From: Edolisoma coerulescens
Taxonomy: Eukaryota > Chordata > Aves > Passeriformes > Campephagidae
Assembly: GCA_013397115.1 (NCBI GenBank)
Contig: VWZW01002470.1
Span: 1,838,403-1,902,402, forward strand
DNA length: 64,000 nt
Direction: 5' to 3'
A program made the position numbers and the translations under genes. Under the pieces are notes generated by a model. The model did not search any database and was not told where the DNA came from. It saw only the letters and a program-made list of their open reading frames with translations. How positions within the stretch are numbered: the stretch's first letter is position 1; every line of letters starts with the position of its first letter. Below, one piece after another: positions 23,418 through 33,845 of this stretch.

Positions 23418-23555
23418 AATTAATTGGGTGCTCATGCACGAAGTAATTGGGTGCTCATGCACAAAGTAATTGGGCACTCATGCATGAAATAATTGCACAA
23501 CCATGCATAAGTTAATTCTGTGCTCCTGCATGAAGTAACTGAGCACTCATGCAGC
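23418..23555. repeat. Minisatellite, 23-bp unit x 6
   Basis: Six head-to-tail 23-bp units start at 23418, 23441, 23464, 23487, 23510 and 23533. Each has the form A(A/G)NTAAYT followed by a GGGTGCTCATGCA-like half. The first two are nearly identical and the later ones diverge progressively, but the 23-bp register is kept without indels. A degenerate seventh half-copy (GGCTGCTCCCCATGCA) precedes the array. Most units carry a TAATT homeodomain-type core and an ATGCA octamer-half-type core at fixed spacing. Confidence 0.92.
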
Positions 23556-24488
23556 TATTTTTCCACTAATTACAGGATTTTTTTAAACTATACAGTGCCC
23601 CAGCTAGCCAGGTTTTGTATCACTGTCAAGTTACCTGCCTAATAAAGTGCCTGAACTGAGACATTTAGGAACAGAAAAGATTCTGGGCTTCATATTCATT
23701 AAAATGGCATTTTAATTAATGAAGTAATTATGGCATTTACTTCATCATATAATCCAGAAGCACATATCATAATTTCAAGTATTTTTTTTTTAATAAAATG
23801 ATTACATCTGTGCTTTACATAAAAAATGTTATTCCCCTGTAGCTATCCCACTGTATCAGCTCCTCTAGAGTAAGAGTTTCACGGGTTCAAGCTGCCTAAG
23901 TGCTGTTGCAAAGTTCGGAAGCTGCTGCAGAGCTGTGGGACCTGAGGGAACCACGGGCAGCTCAGAGCTCCATCCCCACCTCCCTGCTGTGCCCAAGGGG
24001 AGAAAACCTTTCAAAAAGTACCCAATCAAACACCAAAACACCAAACACACACAGAGCCTGAGAACTGTTTAAGGCAAGTGCTTCCTTGGGCCTTGCAGTA
24101 CCTGCATTTTCTTAAATGTGATGGCTGCAAAACACACCTGGCAAATTAATAACAGTATGAATTTTAAATGCTGCATCAGACCTCTCTGACTGTAAATCAA
24201 TGTGGCATAATTAACACTGTTTCCTCCCAGATAAAGGTCTTCTGGGCTGTCAACATTTTTTAATACTCTTCAGTCTGAATAGAATGTTCTTTTGGCAATA
24301 GATATTAGTTGGCAGGAAAAATTACTCATGACCTTTTAGCTTAGACAAATAATTCAGGCTTCTTTTTTTTACTTAAAGCCTGCACACTGCACCTTCCAGA
24401 AAAAGTGACAAAACATAATGGAAATAATTCTATTTTAGCATTCAGTGCTGGGTGGTTGTTTTCAGGCAGGAAAAAAACAATATGCACC
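23556..24488. other. Non-coding; TAATTAAT-rich patch
   Basis: 23690-23760 is rich in TTAATTAAT and GTAATTATGG motifs. It contains a GAAGTAA (23721-23727) / TTACTTC (23737-23743) inverted repeat whose left arm plus TT equals part of the adjacent minisatellite unit (GAAGTAATT). Otherwise nothing recognised. Confidence 0.6.
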
Positions 24489-24508
24489 TTTTTTTTTTTT
24501 TTTTTTTT
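24489..24508. repeat. Poly-T tract, 20 bp
   Basis: Uninterrupted T20, the longest homopolymer in the window. It is followed by AAGG rather than a consensus splice acceptor. Simple homopolymer. Confidence 0.88.
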
Positions 24509-25977
24509 AAGGTCTGTAGTCCAAGAGAGACAGAATTTCATTATTAGGCCACACAAATTACTCAGCAGCCTGTGTGCCATTGGTACTCATAATATTTGGA
24601 TATTCTCACTGTATTCTGGGCATTTCTGGCAAAGTGCTGGAAGCAGGCAGGTGTACCATGCACCAGTTGTGTGTGTTTTGTCCCTCACAAAGCATGGACA
24701 GCACCAAGGAGAAACATTGGTGAATGTCACTGCCAGACACAGCTTTGGGCCCTAATACTGTGCTGGGGCATTGCCTGCCTGGATTTTGTAGGGTTCTGCA
24801 TGAACAGGTTGGGAGAGGGATTAAAAGCAGAGCCTCAGAAATTCTGGTTTCTGGTTCCATCCCTGCTTCTGGTGCAGCAGATCTGCAGCTGTTCCACAGC
24901 AGTGAGGCAGAGATGGAGAGCAGATGCTCCCTTCAAGGCCCAGATGTGCCTGTGGAAGAGGTTATGGCCCCCGAGTGCTCATTAATGACCCTCCTGATCT
25001 GCTGGGAGTGCAGTTCGCATGAATCACTCCACTTGTTCGAGGCCAAAATGAACCAGACTCTCTCAGATCACTTGTTCAAATCATCCAAATGGAACCTTGC
25101 AAATCTTGGCTAAATTACTGGGGAGAGAAGACTTCTGCCCAGAATGTAAAAGGCAAGGAATCCCTCCTGTCACTGAAGCCAGACCTGGAAAAGCGATGTT
25201 TCACTCCTCGATTTGGTGTCTGTGCTCACACACCAAGTGGGAAATAGGTCTGAGTCTGAAGCACTGGCTCAGCAGCTGCTACACACCCTGAGAAACTCCC
25301 ATGCAAGGTGAGCTCGCTGTGGTACCAAATTCTGATGGTCCAACATTCATAAAGACAGCACTAAATTAAAAGTTGTCACTCTGTAGTTAATTCAGGCACT
25401 CTGTTCCATCATTGTGGGTATTTGCTCCCATCCTTGGGCATTCTTGATAAAATCTGAAGTGCATTTTCCAAAACATTTACTGTAGTGAATATTCATTGGT
25501 TATTATAGTGCTTAGAGATATGGATAAAGTTGTAAATAAGGGTTAAATGTAATTTTATATAAAATTTGGGGTTTAGATATACCTAAATTTGGGCATTTTG
25601 TCCAAATTCATATTTGGCAAAGTAAGCAGAAACTAACATTGACAGGAGGAAAAAAGCTCTCTGTTTTGCTGACATCACGTTCCAGTTAACAAGAACAGAG
25701 CAGAGCTGTTAAAAATGGTATTTTTCAGCACGTGTGGTCAAGAACGAGGCAGGATTCCCATCAGTTCGAAATCCCAGGGCTTGGCACCACAACTCCTTTC
25801 CTCTGGCTGCTTTTGCAGTTCCCACAGGTCCGTCCCGGGCTCAGTTGCACCGCTGGTGTCAGCAGTGGGCAGTTTTCACAGGCTGTACAAGGGCTGCTGG
25901 CATCGCAAGGAGCACAACAGCAGCAGCAATTAGAGCCCGTTAGAGGGGGCTGAAAAGCCCGCAGCAAAACAGAATTG
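24509..25977. other. Non-coding sequence, nothing recognised
   Basis: Chance frames up to 129 codons (24596-24985 and 24724-25113 overlap in different frames). A CAGCAGCAGCA run at about 25918-25928 is too short to count as a microsatellite. Confidence 0.65.
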
Positions 25978-26010
25978 CTCAGATCTCAAAGTGCTTTGCA
26001 CTCATTAAAA
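25978..26010 (+). mobile_element. Possible ancient L3-like repeat scrap
   Basis: CAGATCTCAAAGTGCTTTGC recalls the 'gatctcaaagcgctttac' motif of ancient amniote L3/CR1-type repeats. It also matches, with a few changes, the clearer copy at 28787-28807. Only ~30 bp are recognisable, so the call is tentative. Confidence 0.35.
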
Positions 26011-28724
26011 ACATAGAGTAAGGCCATTTCTCCACGTAGGAAGCAGAAAAGATTTAGCTATTTCTATAGACAGTGAAGGCTTGCAGGCATGCCAAAGTCT
26101 CTGTTACAGAGATCTAGTCTCTAGATTTGTTTTTCTTGCATGGCAGAGCATATTTTGGGCAGAAATAACCAAATCTGAGTCAATTTCTTCCTATTGAGAG
26201 TGTTCTGTCGTGCAAAAAACCCTCAAAGCAACCCACACCTTGGGCTTTTACCTGCAGTGAAACATCTTGTCAGCATTTCAGTAAAACCTAAGTTCTGTGC
26301 AGTAAAGCAGAAACTTAGGTGACAAATAATTTCATTTCAAAATTCAACACCCACCCCCCTCCCAAGCAGGCAATCTTGTCCAGCCGGACTGGTTTGTTCC
26401 ACAGAACTGGGGGAGAGGCCTTGCAGACACTTTTTTGTTATAAAACACATCCCCTGCTTTTGCCATCCGCTGGGATGAACCACTTGCTGCTCATTAGTGT
26501 CTTTTTCGGGTTAATTAAGCTTCGCAATAGCCAGAACATCGGACAGCACTGCCGAGCCCGGGCTGAGCAGCCTGACACATCCAATTTATGCTGTGCCATT
26601 GCCACTGGATGGCATTAGTTAGTTGTGCTACGGGAATGGGAGTGAGAGGGATCAATTAAACCCGGACAGCTTTTGCCAATAAGTATTAGAGCACTAAACT
26701 GGGAGTTCTCACTGTGTTATCAGGTGGTGCCCATGGACACTGCATTCGCCTCCCAGCGCTGAGCCAGAGCTCACGAACACAGACACTGAGAGAGAAACCA
26801 GTGTCTCCTCTTGTTGACACGTAAAAAGACAAATAACCTTGTCGTGGCAGTAATAACCCATAATACAGTAACTCTCCAGTTGACTTTTCCCTCACAGATT
26901 GGCATTTCAGCTGCTGTCGTGATGACATCGTAGCACAGAAATTCCAGTCCCAGCAATGCACACCAACACAGGTCAAAGCCTTCACGCCAGCAACCAAGCT
27001 TCAGAGCCCTTCCAAAATCCAAAGGCACTTTAAACAGAGTGTTTCACACTAAGCTGATTGCTAGATTTCTTTCTCCACCAGCCATGTGTTTGAGAGTGAT
27101 GCCAAACCCCACGATAATCCAGCTGAAAGATAAATACATGCAAACACAACCCATTTTTAACCCGCTCAGCCGGACCCACATCACGGCGTACAACAGGGCT
27201 TTGTTCACTGCTGGGGTCAAAATCTGTCACTGTGTGGGGGATTCCCTAGGGAGGACTCAGCTCCCACAGGGCTCCCTCTGTTAGCTTGGAACGCTGAGGG
27301 GAAAAATAAAAACAACCCCCAAAACAAACCAAAGGGTGCTCTGAACTCTTTTCCCCCGTTCTTTCCCCAAAATGTCTCCTGCTAAGAGTATTTCCACAGG
27401 AAGGAGATGAGGTTGGGCTACAGAGCTCTGCACCAGAGCTCTCCAAGGAAGGCAGAGTCCACCCACCCTGGGTAGTGCCAATAAAACCTGAGGGATCCCA
27501 GGGAGCAGGGGCTGCACTGGGTGCACCCTGGCCTCAGTGCTCAGGACATTCTTGGTTAATCTGCGAGTGGGAACCCGAAAATAACCTCAGAATGGCATTT
27601 TTGGGAAAGCCAGTGTGCCAGCCCTGCCTGTGTGGTTACAAAAGGTGCTCAAGTTGAAGCCCCTTTCCTGCTCGTTTCTGTTCTTCACTTGCCATAAATC
27701 CCTGGAAAACCACCTGGCACAAGGTGTGCTCCCAGGGAAGGACCCTGGGGCAGAGGTGCAGAACAGTCGGGTAGAGAAGACCCTGCTCTGCTCCAGCCCC
27801 GCTGTGTTTCACCTGAGCAACCCTGAACTCTCCTGAGAGGGTTTTGTTTTGTAGTTGTGGGTTCTTCTTCTAACTGTGGAATGGAATTGCACTCAGGTGG
27901 GTGTCTGGGTGTCCTGTGAAACCCTCAGGTACAGTTACCCAGGATACAGGGCAGGAATCAGGAGAAAGCCCCGAGAGCTCTCAGCGAGGCTCTCTGAATG
28001 CAGCACGGGCACCTTACAGTCCTGCTGCCTTTAGGGTGCAGCTGGAACCCTGTGAGCCAGTACAGACTCAAAGGGCAAATACCTCAGGCTGAGAAATCAT
28101 GAAATATAAATGACAATTTACTGCAGGGAACAGAAGAGCTGTTCAGTCACGATCATTCCCCTGCTCTATGTCAGAGGTGTGGGTACACCCCCTAAAAACT
28201 CTCTGGACATCTCTTCCCTTCACACTTTTTTCTACCTCACATCCAAACAAAAGGGATAATACAGTAGCAAATATCTCTTCTCGTGTAAGAGGATCTAAAT
28301 GTAATGTATTTATGAATCACATTAATAATGGAATAAGGAATTGATGCATAAGAATGAAAACATTTACATAGCAAAAAGAAGCAGCTTTTACTATAAATTA
28401 TTAATAGCCTAATAATGACAATATGAAATAATAATTAACAAAGGCACAGCTATTATCACCCAAACAAGAAATAGCTTGACTTAACAAAGGATCCTACATA
28501 ACAGATATGCTAATCTTATTTTCCAATTTCTAGAAACATTTTCTGTTACTTTTCAAAAACTCATTATCAAAGTCAGAAGTAGGAAACTACTCAAACATTG
28601 CAATATTTTGGTTGTAAAACAATTTGATAGTTATTATAAAGTTTTTTTCATCTCTCTGTGGGAGAGCAGGATGAATTCATTTATGCAAGAGTAATTTCTT
28701 CCCCAGTCATTTTGCGAGATGATT
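26011..28724. other. Non-coding sequence, no gene seen
   Basis: Includes an unstructured stretch at 26460-26690 with TTAATTAAGC and several isolated CpGs, and an AT-rich stretch at 28250-28680. Frames up to ~103 codons show no family resemblance. A minus-strand hydrophobic frame near 27050-27230 was examined and not accepted as an exon. Confidence 0.6.
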
Positions 28725-28965
28725 TATTTGTAGAGCGGGACAGACAATAATAAAGTCTCAGATTTAAATAGCGCCTTTCATCCCAAAGGATCCTAAAGTA
28801 CTTTGCAAGATCTGTCTCTGCACAGGAACAACGTCAGCCACCTCTGCAGTGATGGATGGGGCTGCTTAGCAGCGTGCACAGAAACGCTCTGGAACAGTTT
28901 AAAGCAGGCAGTGAAGAATTCCCGAGGCAGCAGAAACCACGGGTGGGATTAGAACACACTCCTAA
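28725..28965 (+). mobile_element. Probable ancient L3/MIR-like repeat relic
   Basis: AATAGCGCCTTTCATCCCAA, then AGGATCCTAAAGTACTTTGC (28787-28806), matches the order of an ancient amniote repeat block (tatagcgcctttcat...ggatctcaaagcgctttac). About 150 bp downstream, GGTGGGATTAGAACACAC corresponds to the 'gctgggattcgaaccca' block near the other end of such elements. Two landmarks in the right order and spacing make this better supported than the copy at 25978. Boundaries are approximate. Confidence 0.5.
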
Positions 28966-30309
28966 CAAGTGTTTCAAACTTTTCCAAGGCAGCACAGCAG
29001 ACGTTTGAGTCCCTGAGTCTCCCTCTGCTGCTGCTGCTCTGTGGCTCAGAGGAGCTCCCATCCCAGCAGGACACACCTCTGCTGTGTTTAAGATCCTTTA
29101 AGGCACAGCAGTGCTCCTGGAAATGTCCCCACTTGCTCAGAATTGATTCTCCCCGCAGAGCACTCTCCCCCAGGCAGAGGAACCCCCTGCACACATTTGG
29201 GAGCTGCTTCCCCATCACAAATCTCCAGGTTTGTATACTCAAAAGATTTGGGGAAAAAAATTTCATCTGACTTGTCCAGGCAGCTAATCCTATTCTTTAG
29301 GAATAAATTCCAAAATAGTCCAGGGAACCCGAGAGGCGTGGATGTGAGCGACCCAGGCCCCACCAGAAGCATTGAACAGCAATTCACTGCTAAGCAGCAG
29401 GTGACCATCATCTTTTTCAGTAATCCTCGTGCTGACAGAGTGTTAAACACCAGCCAAGCACAGCAGCATTCCCAAGCTTTTATCCTAAATTCACTGCAGG
29501 CAGCCAAAAGGCCTCCAGTGCCTTCACTGGCCTTGGGCCACGTGGTGTTTTCTTTTTCAAGTCTTTTGGAAAAGGGAAATTTCTTTTTGATTTTGTTTTT
29601 TCCGTGTTATCACATAAAACTTGAGCACAGCTTTTGGCCAGGAGTTGCTCCACTCAGCCCAAAGGACTCGTTCTGGAGCCCCCAGAGCTGCCAAGAGCAG
29701 AACTGAGCACAGACAGGATTGCTGCATGCAGACACTGCTGGTGAAAGCAGTTTAAAAACACCAGCCACTTAATAGCAGACAATTTATGCTACACTTGATA
29801 AACATTTTTAATGACACAGGAGTAGTGGGTGGTGTAGACTTTCCCAAAAAAAAGGCAAGGAAACAAGGGTCTCACACACAGAGTTGCTGGAGCACCGAGG
29901 TTCCCCACTGAACAACTATTTAGGTCACAAGAATTACAGACAGGGAATTTAAGCATGGATTAATAAAAAAGCAATTTCCACTATCAGTGTTTTTCAGTAT
30001 GCTTGATAATCCTTTGCTTTTTATGAGATATAACTACCCTCACCCCCAGGTCAATGCCCAAATGGTTTGCATAAGGCCTACAGAGGATAATAAATTGGGG
30101 TTGCCGTTTTCTGATCTTTGTTTAGTCCCAGAGCAATCTGGCTCTGTGTGACAGCCCCATGCTCAATGCAATATCAGATTCAGCTTATTTTATAAAATTC
30201 ACAATTTCTTGTGCAGGGACAGGAGCAGCATTTTGAGGGCTTTATTTTGTTTTATTCTCTAAGAATTATCCTCTGTGTGGCAAAAGCATTGTAGAAATAA
30301 TTATTCTTT
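28966..30309. other. Non-coding sequence, nothing recognised
   Basis: Frames of 187 codons (29143-29706, plus) and 139 codons (29088-29507, minus) lie on top of each other in a mixed-composition stretch. Neither shows a known motif, so both are treated as chance. Confidence 0.65.
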
Positions 30310-30414
30310 ATGTGGCACTTGGGAATATGTTTGATGATGGTGGTGCTGGGTTGAAGGCTGGAATAGATGGCCCTGAAGGTCTGTTCCAACCTTGATGATT
30401 CTGTGGTTCTGTGG
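30310..30414 (+). mobile_element. CR1 LINE, 3'-end fragment
   Basis: The block TGTGGCACTTGGGAATATG - GATGGTGGTGCTGGGTTGAA - GGCTGGAATAGATGGCCCTG - AAGGTCTGTTCCAACCTTGA - TGATTCTGTGGTTCTGTGG follows the avian CR1 3' UTR step by step. It includes the AAGGTCTNTTCCAACC core and the ATTCTGTGGTTCTGTGG microsatellite tail. It is a ~105-bp 5'-truncated copy on the plus strand with few changes in the core. Confidence 0.88.
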
Positions 30415-32079
30415 AACGTGGACCTTTTTTATTTATGCATCCTGCAGTTACATATAAGAGCCTTTCTCTATTTACAGCATGCAGTTCAAAATGCCCAATG
30501 TCTGCATTTTGTGTTTTCCACATCTAAGTCCCGAGAACAGAATTTCAATTCCTTAGCAACTTGTTGGTGTTTCCCTCCCGTGGTAACAAAGAAACAGCTT
30601 CCGGACATTTGGAGGAGCCAGAATGACCCCACACGTTGTATTTTCAGATTGCAAATTTGAGTTTTCCTCCCAAACCTCTCACTTTCTCCCTCTCTCTCTC
30701 CAGGAAAGGATAAACTTTCAGCAGCAGATGTTTAGTAAAGGTCACTACATTTATAACTATGAGCAGAATCCTCCAGTAAAGGATGAAATTCAATACTAAG
30801 TGTTTCCTGACAAAATGCAATTAATTACTACAGCCTTCCTTGCCTAAGAGCACTTTAAATTATATTTTTAAATTACTGCAAATCTAAATAAAGCGAAGAT
30901 GTGCAAAAGGTTTGTACAAGGGATTGTCAGTCAAAGCCCTGCTTGTCTAAGGGGAAGCCTAAAACTTGCTGGCAGCAGATGTGGGAGAGGGTTTAAGGTC
31001 AGGTTTGAAGTTTATGGTAACTGGCCATCCCTAAATGTTTATAAGGTGACATATTTGAGTGATTACGCCCAACTGGTGGATTTCTTTCCAGACAACTCAT
31101 TAGCAACAGCAGCAGACTTTCGCAAGGACACAGAGACATTTCCATTCACGGGATTTTTATAACGCTTGATTGGCACTTCTGGACAATAATGCACCATAAA
31201 TATGGAAATATGAACACATTTATTTTCCCATAATAACGGTGCAAAAACAGGACTTCTATGGATGTCTTTTCCAATATCTGCATAAAGTAAGGCAGTGAGT
31301 TCCCAGCACACACAAGTGCCATGTGCTAGAGTTCAGAAAACAGAGGAGGAGTGCACGATACAGAGAGAGAAGCTCCCTTATTAACATATTCCTACTCACA
31401 TCTCCAGCCCATTAGCATTCTCATCTCCTGGGAAAACCACATTCCTGGTGGGAGATTTAATCGCTGTCAGACTGAAACACCTCATCCAAAACACTGAGGA
31501 CTCCAGCACTAATAAGCTCTTAAAATGTATGGAGATACTCTGCAAATCGATGTAGAGTGTTACTCAATTAGAAAAAAAAATATTATACAATGTCATTAAA
31601 TGTCGAGCAGCAGCGTGAATCTCTTCATTCCAGCCACTTGTTACTATGATGAGGACAGAAGAAAATGTTTCCTTAGTAGTGGTGATTCCCAGTGAAAGGA
31701 CAGCACGGAACCCGGGCAGGCACCCAGGGACAGCCATCAATCATGAAACCATCGCAGGTGCCTGGAATTGTCTGCCACACAAAGCTGCTGAGGCAAAAAC
31801 ATCGGGGTCATTAAAAATCATGATAGCATCTTGTGCTTAATGGAGTACTACAGAGAAAGGAAATGAGCCTTGAGAAGCTGAATGCCCTTTACTCAATCCC
31901 CAAACATTATTTCTTCTTGTCCTTATGTTCTAAATTAATATCTTGTTTTCCAAGCAGTGTAGCATTTCCATTACAATCACATGCCACTTCGGGTTAGCAG
32001 AATCATTAACCAAGCTATTTACATCCATCCCGTTCTCCCAGGATCGCTGCTAATTCCCTCCTCTGGAAGGTGCTGCTCT
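30415..32079. other. Non-coding sequence, nothing recognised
   Basis: No gene identified. A pyrimidine tract ending in CAG (about 30670-30703) looks like a splice acceptor, but no coding frame or donor follows convincingly. Confidence 0.62.
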
Positions 32080-32400
32080 GGGGAGCCTGCCGGGAGCAGC
32101 CGGGGGGTGCCGTCCGTGCCCGTCAGCTCCCCGAGAGACCGCGGGTGTAAGGATGGGTGGCTGCACTCTCCTTTAGCTGCGGGATTTTCAGCTCCCCACA
32201 GACGAGCGCCCGGAGCCGCCCGGGGCAGCCCCGCTCTGCGAGGAGCAGAAATAAGCGCAGCTCTGGGGGAGGATGAGACAAGGAGCTGCCGGGGTCTCTG
32301 CAGGACTTTGGGTGCCTCCATCCATCCGCATGTCCTGACTAAAATATTCCCACACCGGGCTGGCGCTCAGGTGATGAACGTGTCACCGAAATTCGGGAGG
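32080..32400. promoter_or_regulatory. Small CpG-island-like block
   Basis: By hand count about 24 CpGs fall in ~320 bp of GC-rich sequence, including GACCGCGGG, GACGAGCGCCCGGAGCCGCC and CTCTGCGAGG. The rest of the window is CpG-poor. A rough observed/expected CpG ratio is about 0.7, above the usual 0.6 threshold. In vertebrates such blocks stay CpG-rich when unmethylated, usually at promoters or enhancers. No TATA box, known exon or coding frame is apparent. The 169-codon frame across it (31981-32490) resembles no protein. It could be an orphan CpG island, a promoter of a non-coding RNA, or a GC-rich chance patch. Confidence 0.5.
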
Positions 32401-33773
32401 AAAAGAAAAGCCCTCTGGCACTTTGTAGCGATAGAGGATCAGGGATTGCTTTATTCTGGCCGGGGTGTGCCGTGGAAAACGTTCCATTGACACATCTTTC
32501 TACCAGACTTTCCAAGATTTACACCCACAAAACCCAAAGCAATGCTCGTTCATTGGTCCCAAATCACACAATTCTTAGGATCTGATTTCCTGTTGGTTAT
32601 TGATCCCTTCCTCTTCCGTGCTAATTTGGCCTCATTCTTGGCTTCTCACATCACTCTTTTCCAGCCCGGGTGTCTCTGACCGTGCCAGGGGTGATGTTTG
32701 GGGTTGATGTTCTTTAGTGCCCATCAGTGGTCCCTTTTCTCCCGTGAACCTCTGGTTACTCCCAGAACGTGGAGATGTGAAACTCACCAGGCCTGAGCCA
32801 GGGAAGCAGAAAAGAACCTTCAATTCCCTTTCTTTTGAAAAGATCCTTCCATTCCCTTTCCCCTGGGTGAGGGCGGACAAAGCCCTGACTAAAGTCACTA
32901 AAATATTTCAGAAGTTTGCAGCAAAGGCAGGGTGGTTGTGTCAGGAGTCCCCCCGGGCACAGATTTCCCTGGGGGGCGCAGGGAAGTTTCCCCAGACAGG
33001 AGTTGGCTCCTGTGAATATTCCAGCCGAAGGGCCCAGCAGCAGCCCCAGCCAGAGGATGCTTCTCGGAGCAGCAAATCTGATTCTGCAGCAATTGCAGCC
33101 AAGTTTGACTCGGATGGAAGCACCAGAGGAACACACAGCTTCCAGCACGGTGCACACTGCCAGCAGCAATCATCGATTACTGCAAACCAGGTTTCCAAGG
33201 GCTCCTGGTTTCTCAGGGAAGGCTGGTGGAGCAGTTGGAAGGAAAGTGGCAGACAAGATGTTTCGCATTTGAGCTCCAAAACTGGAGTCACGGCCTTTGT
33301 CAGGATCTGTCCTAAGATGTTACAAATTAAACCAATGTAAAATTTATTTCTACAGACAGTTTTTAAATAGAAGCAATGTTCCAGCTACACATTAAATATT
33401 ATTAAATATCATTTCAGAAAAAATTATAAAAATAGGGACAGAATTAATTTATATTGTACCTCCCGCATTCCAATTCCTAACTTTGATTGCCTATCTCCGC
33501 CTAAAACTCATAATTAAACTTTTTTAAAATATAAATACTTTTTATTATTTGAAATCTGCTATTTTATATCTTCAGGATTGATCTATCTTGTTGAATAAAG
33601 GCCAGAATGTCTGGCAAATATATTGTGCAGGGCTCAAACTCATCTATTTCTAAAGAAAAGAGAAAAGAGAATGAACTGGTTTCTCAAAATGAAAAATTGA
33701 TGCTGCCTGTCCCTGAGAAAAATTGGCTGGACAGAAGTTGTGAGACCATTCTGATAATGCTTCAATCCAGTTC
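32401..33773. other. Non-coding; GC-mixed then AT-rich
   Basis: 32720-33340 carries overlapping chance frames on both strands (207 codons plus; 137 and 116 codons minus), and none resembles a known family. 33340-33560 is strongly AT-rich (ATTAAATATTATTAAATATC), the sort of composition seen in matrix-attachment DNA, but no specific element is recognised. Confidence 0.6.
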
Positions 33774-33845
33774 ATATATATATATATATATTAAAAATAC
33801 ACGTGTGTGTGCATGCATATATATGTTTATATTTAAATATATATA
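33774..33845. repeat. Compound microsatellite (AT)n / (GT)n
   Basis: (AT)9 at 33774-33791 is followed by ACACGTGTGTGTGCATGCAT, a short (AT) run, and ATATTTAAATATATATA. Alternating purine-pyrimidine composition can adopt Z-DNA or cruciform forms. It is likely length-polymorphic. Confidence 0.88.

Noticed and set aside
22847..23446. 199-codon plus-strand frame
   Set aside because: Runs into the 23-bp minisatellite and overlaps minus-strand frames of 131 and 115 codons. No motif.
27030..27230. Minus-strand hydrophobic frame preceded by an acceptor-like TTTATCTTTCAG
   Set aside because: Open only briefly before a stop. No donor, and no recognisable membrane-protein family.
27237..27246. GGGGATTCCC, a perfect NF-kB-type site
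   Set aside because: A single 10-bp match in 64 kb is expected by chance and nothing nearby supports a promoter.
29143..29706. 187-codon plus-strand frame
   Set aside because: Overlaps a 139-codon minus-strand frame. No known motif, membrane pattern or codon-bias evidence.
31981..32490. 169-codon frame across the CpG-rich block
   Set aside because: Arg/Ser/Gly/Ala-rich, as any frame through GC-rich DNA would be. No resemblance to a known protein.
32717..33340. 207-codon plus-strand frame
   Set aside because: Minus-strand frames of 137, 116 and 91 codons cover the same bases. No family resemblance.
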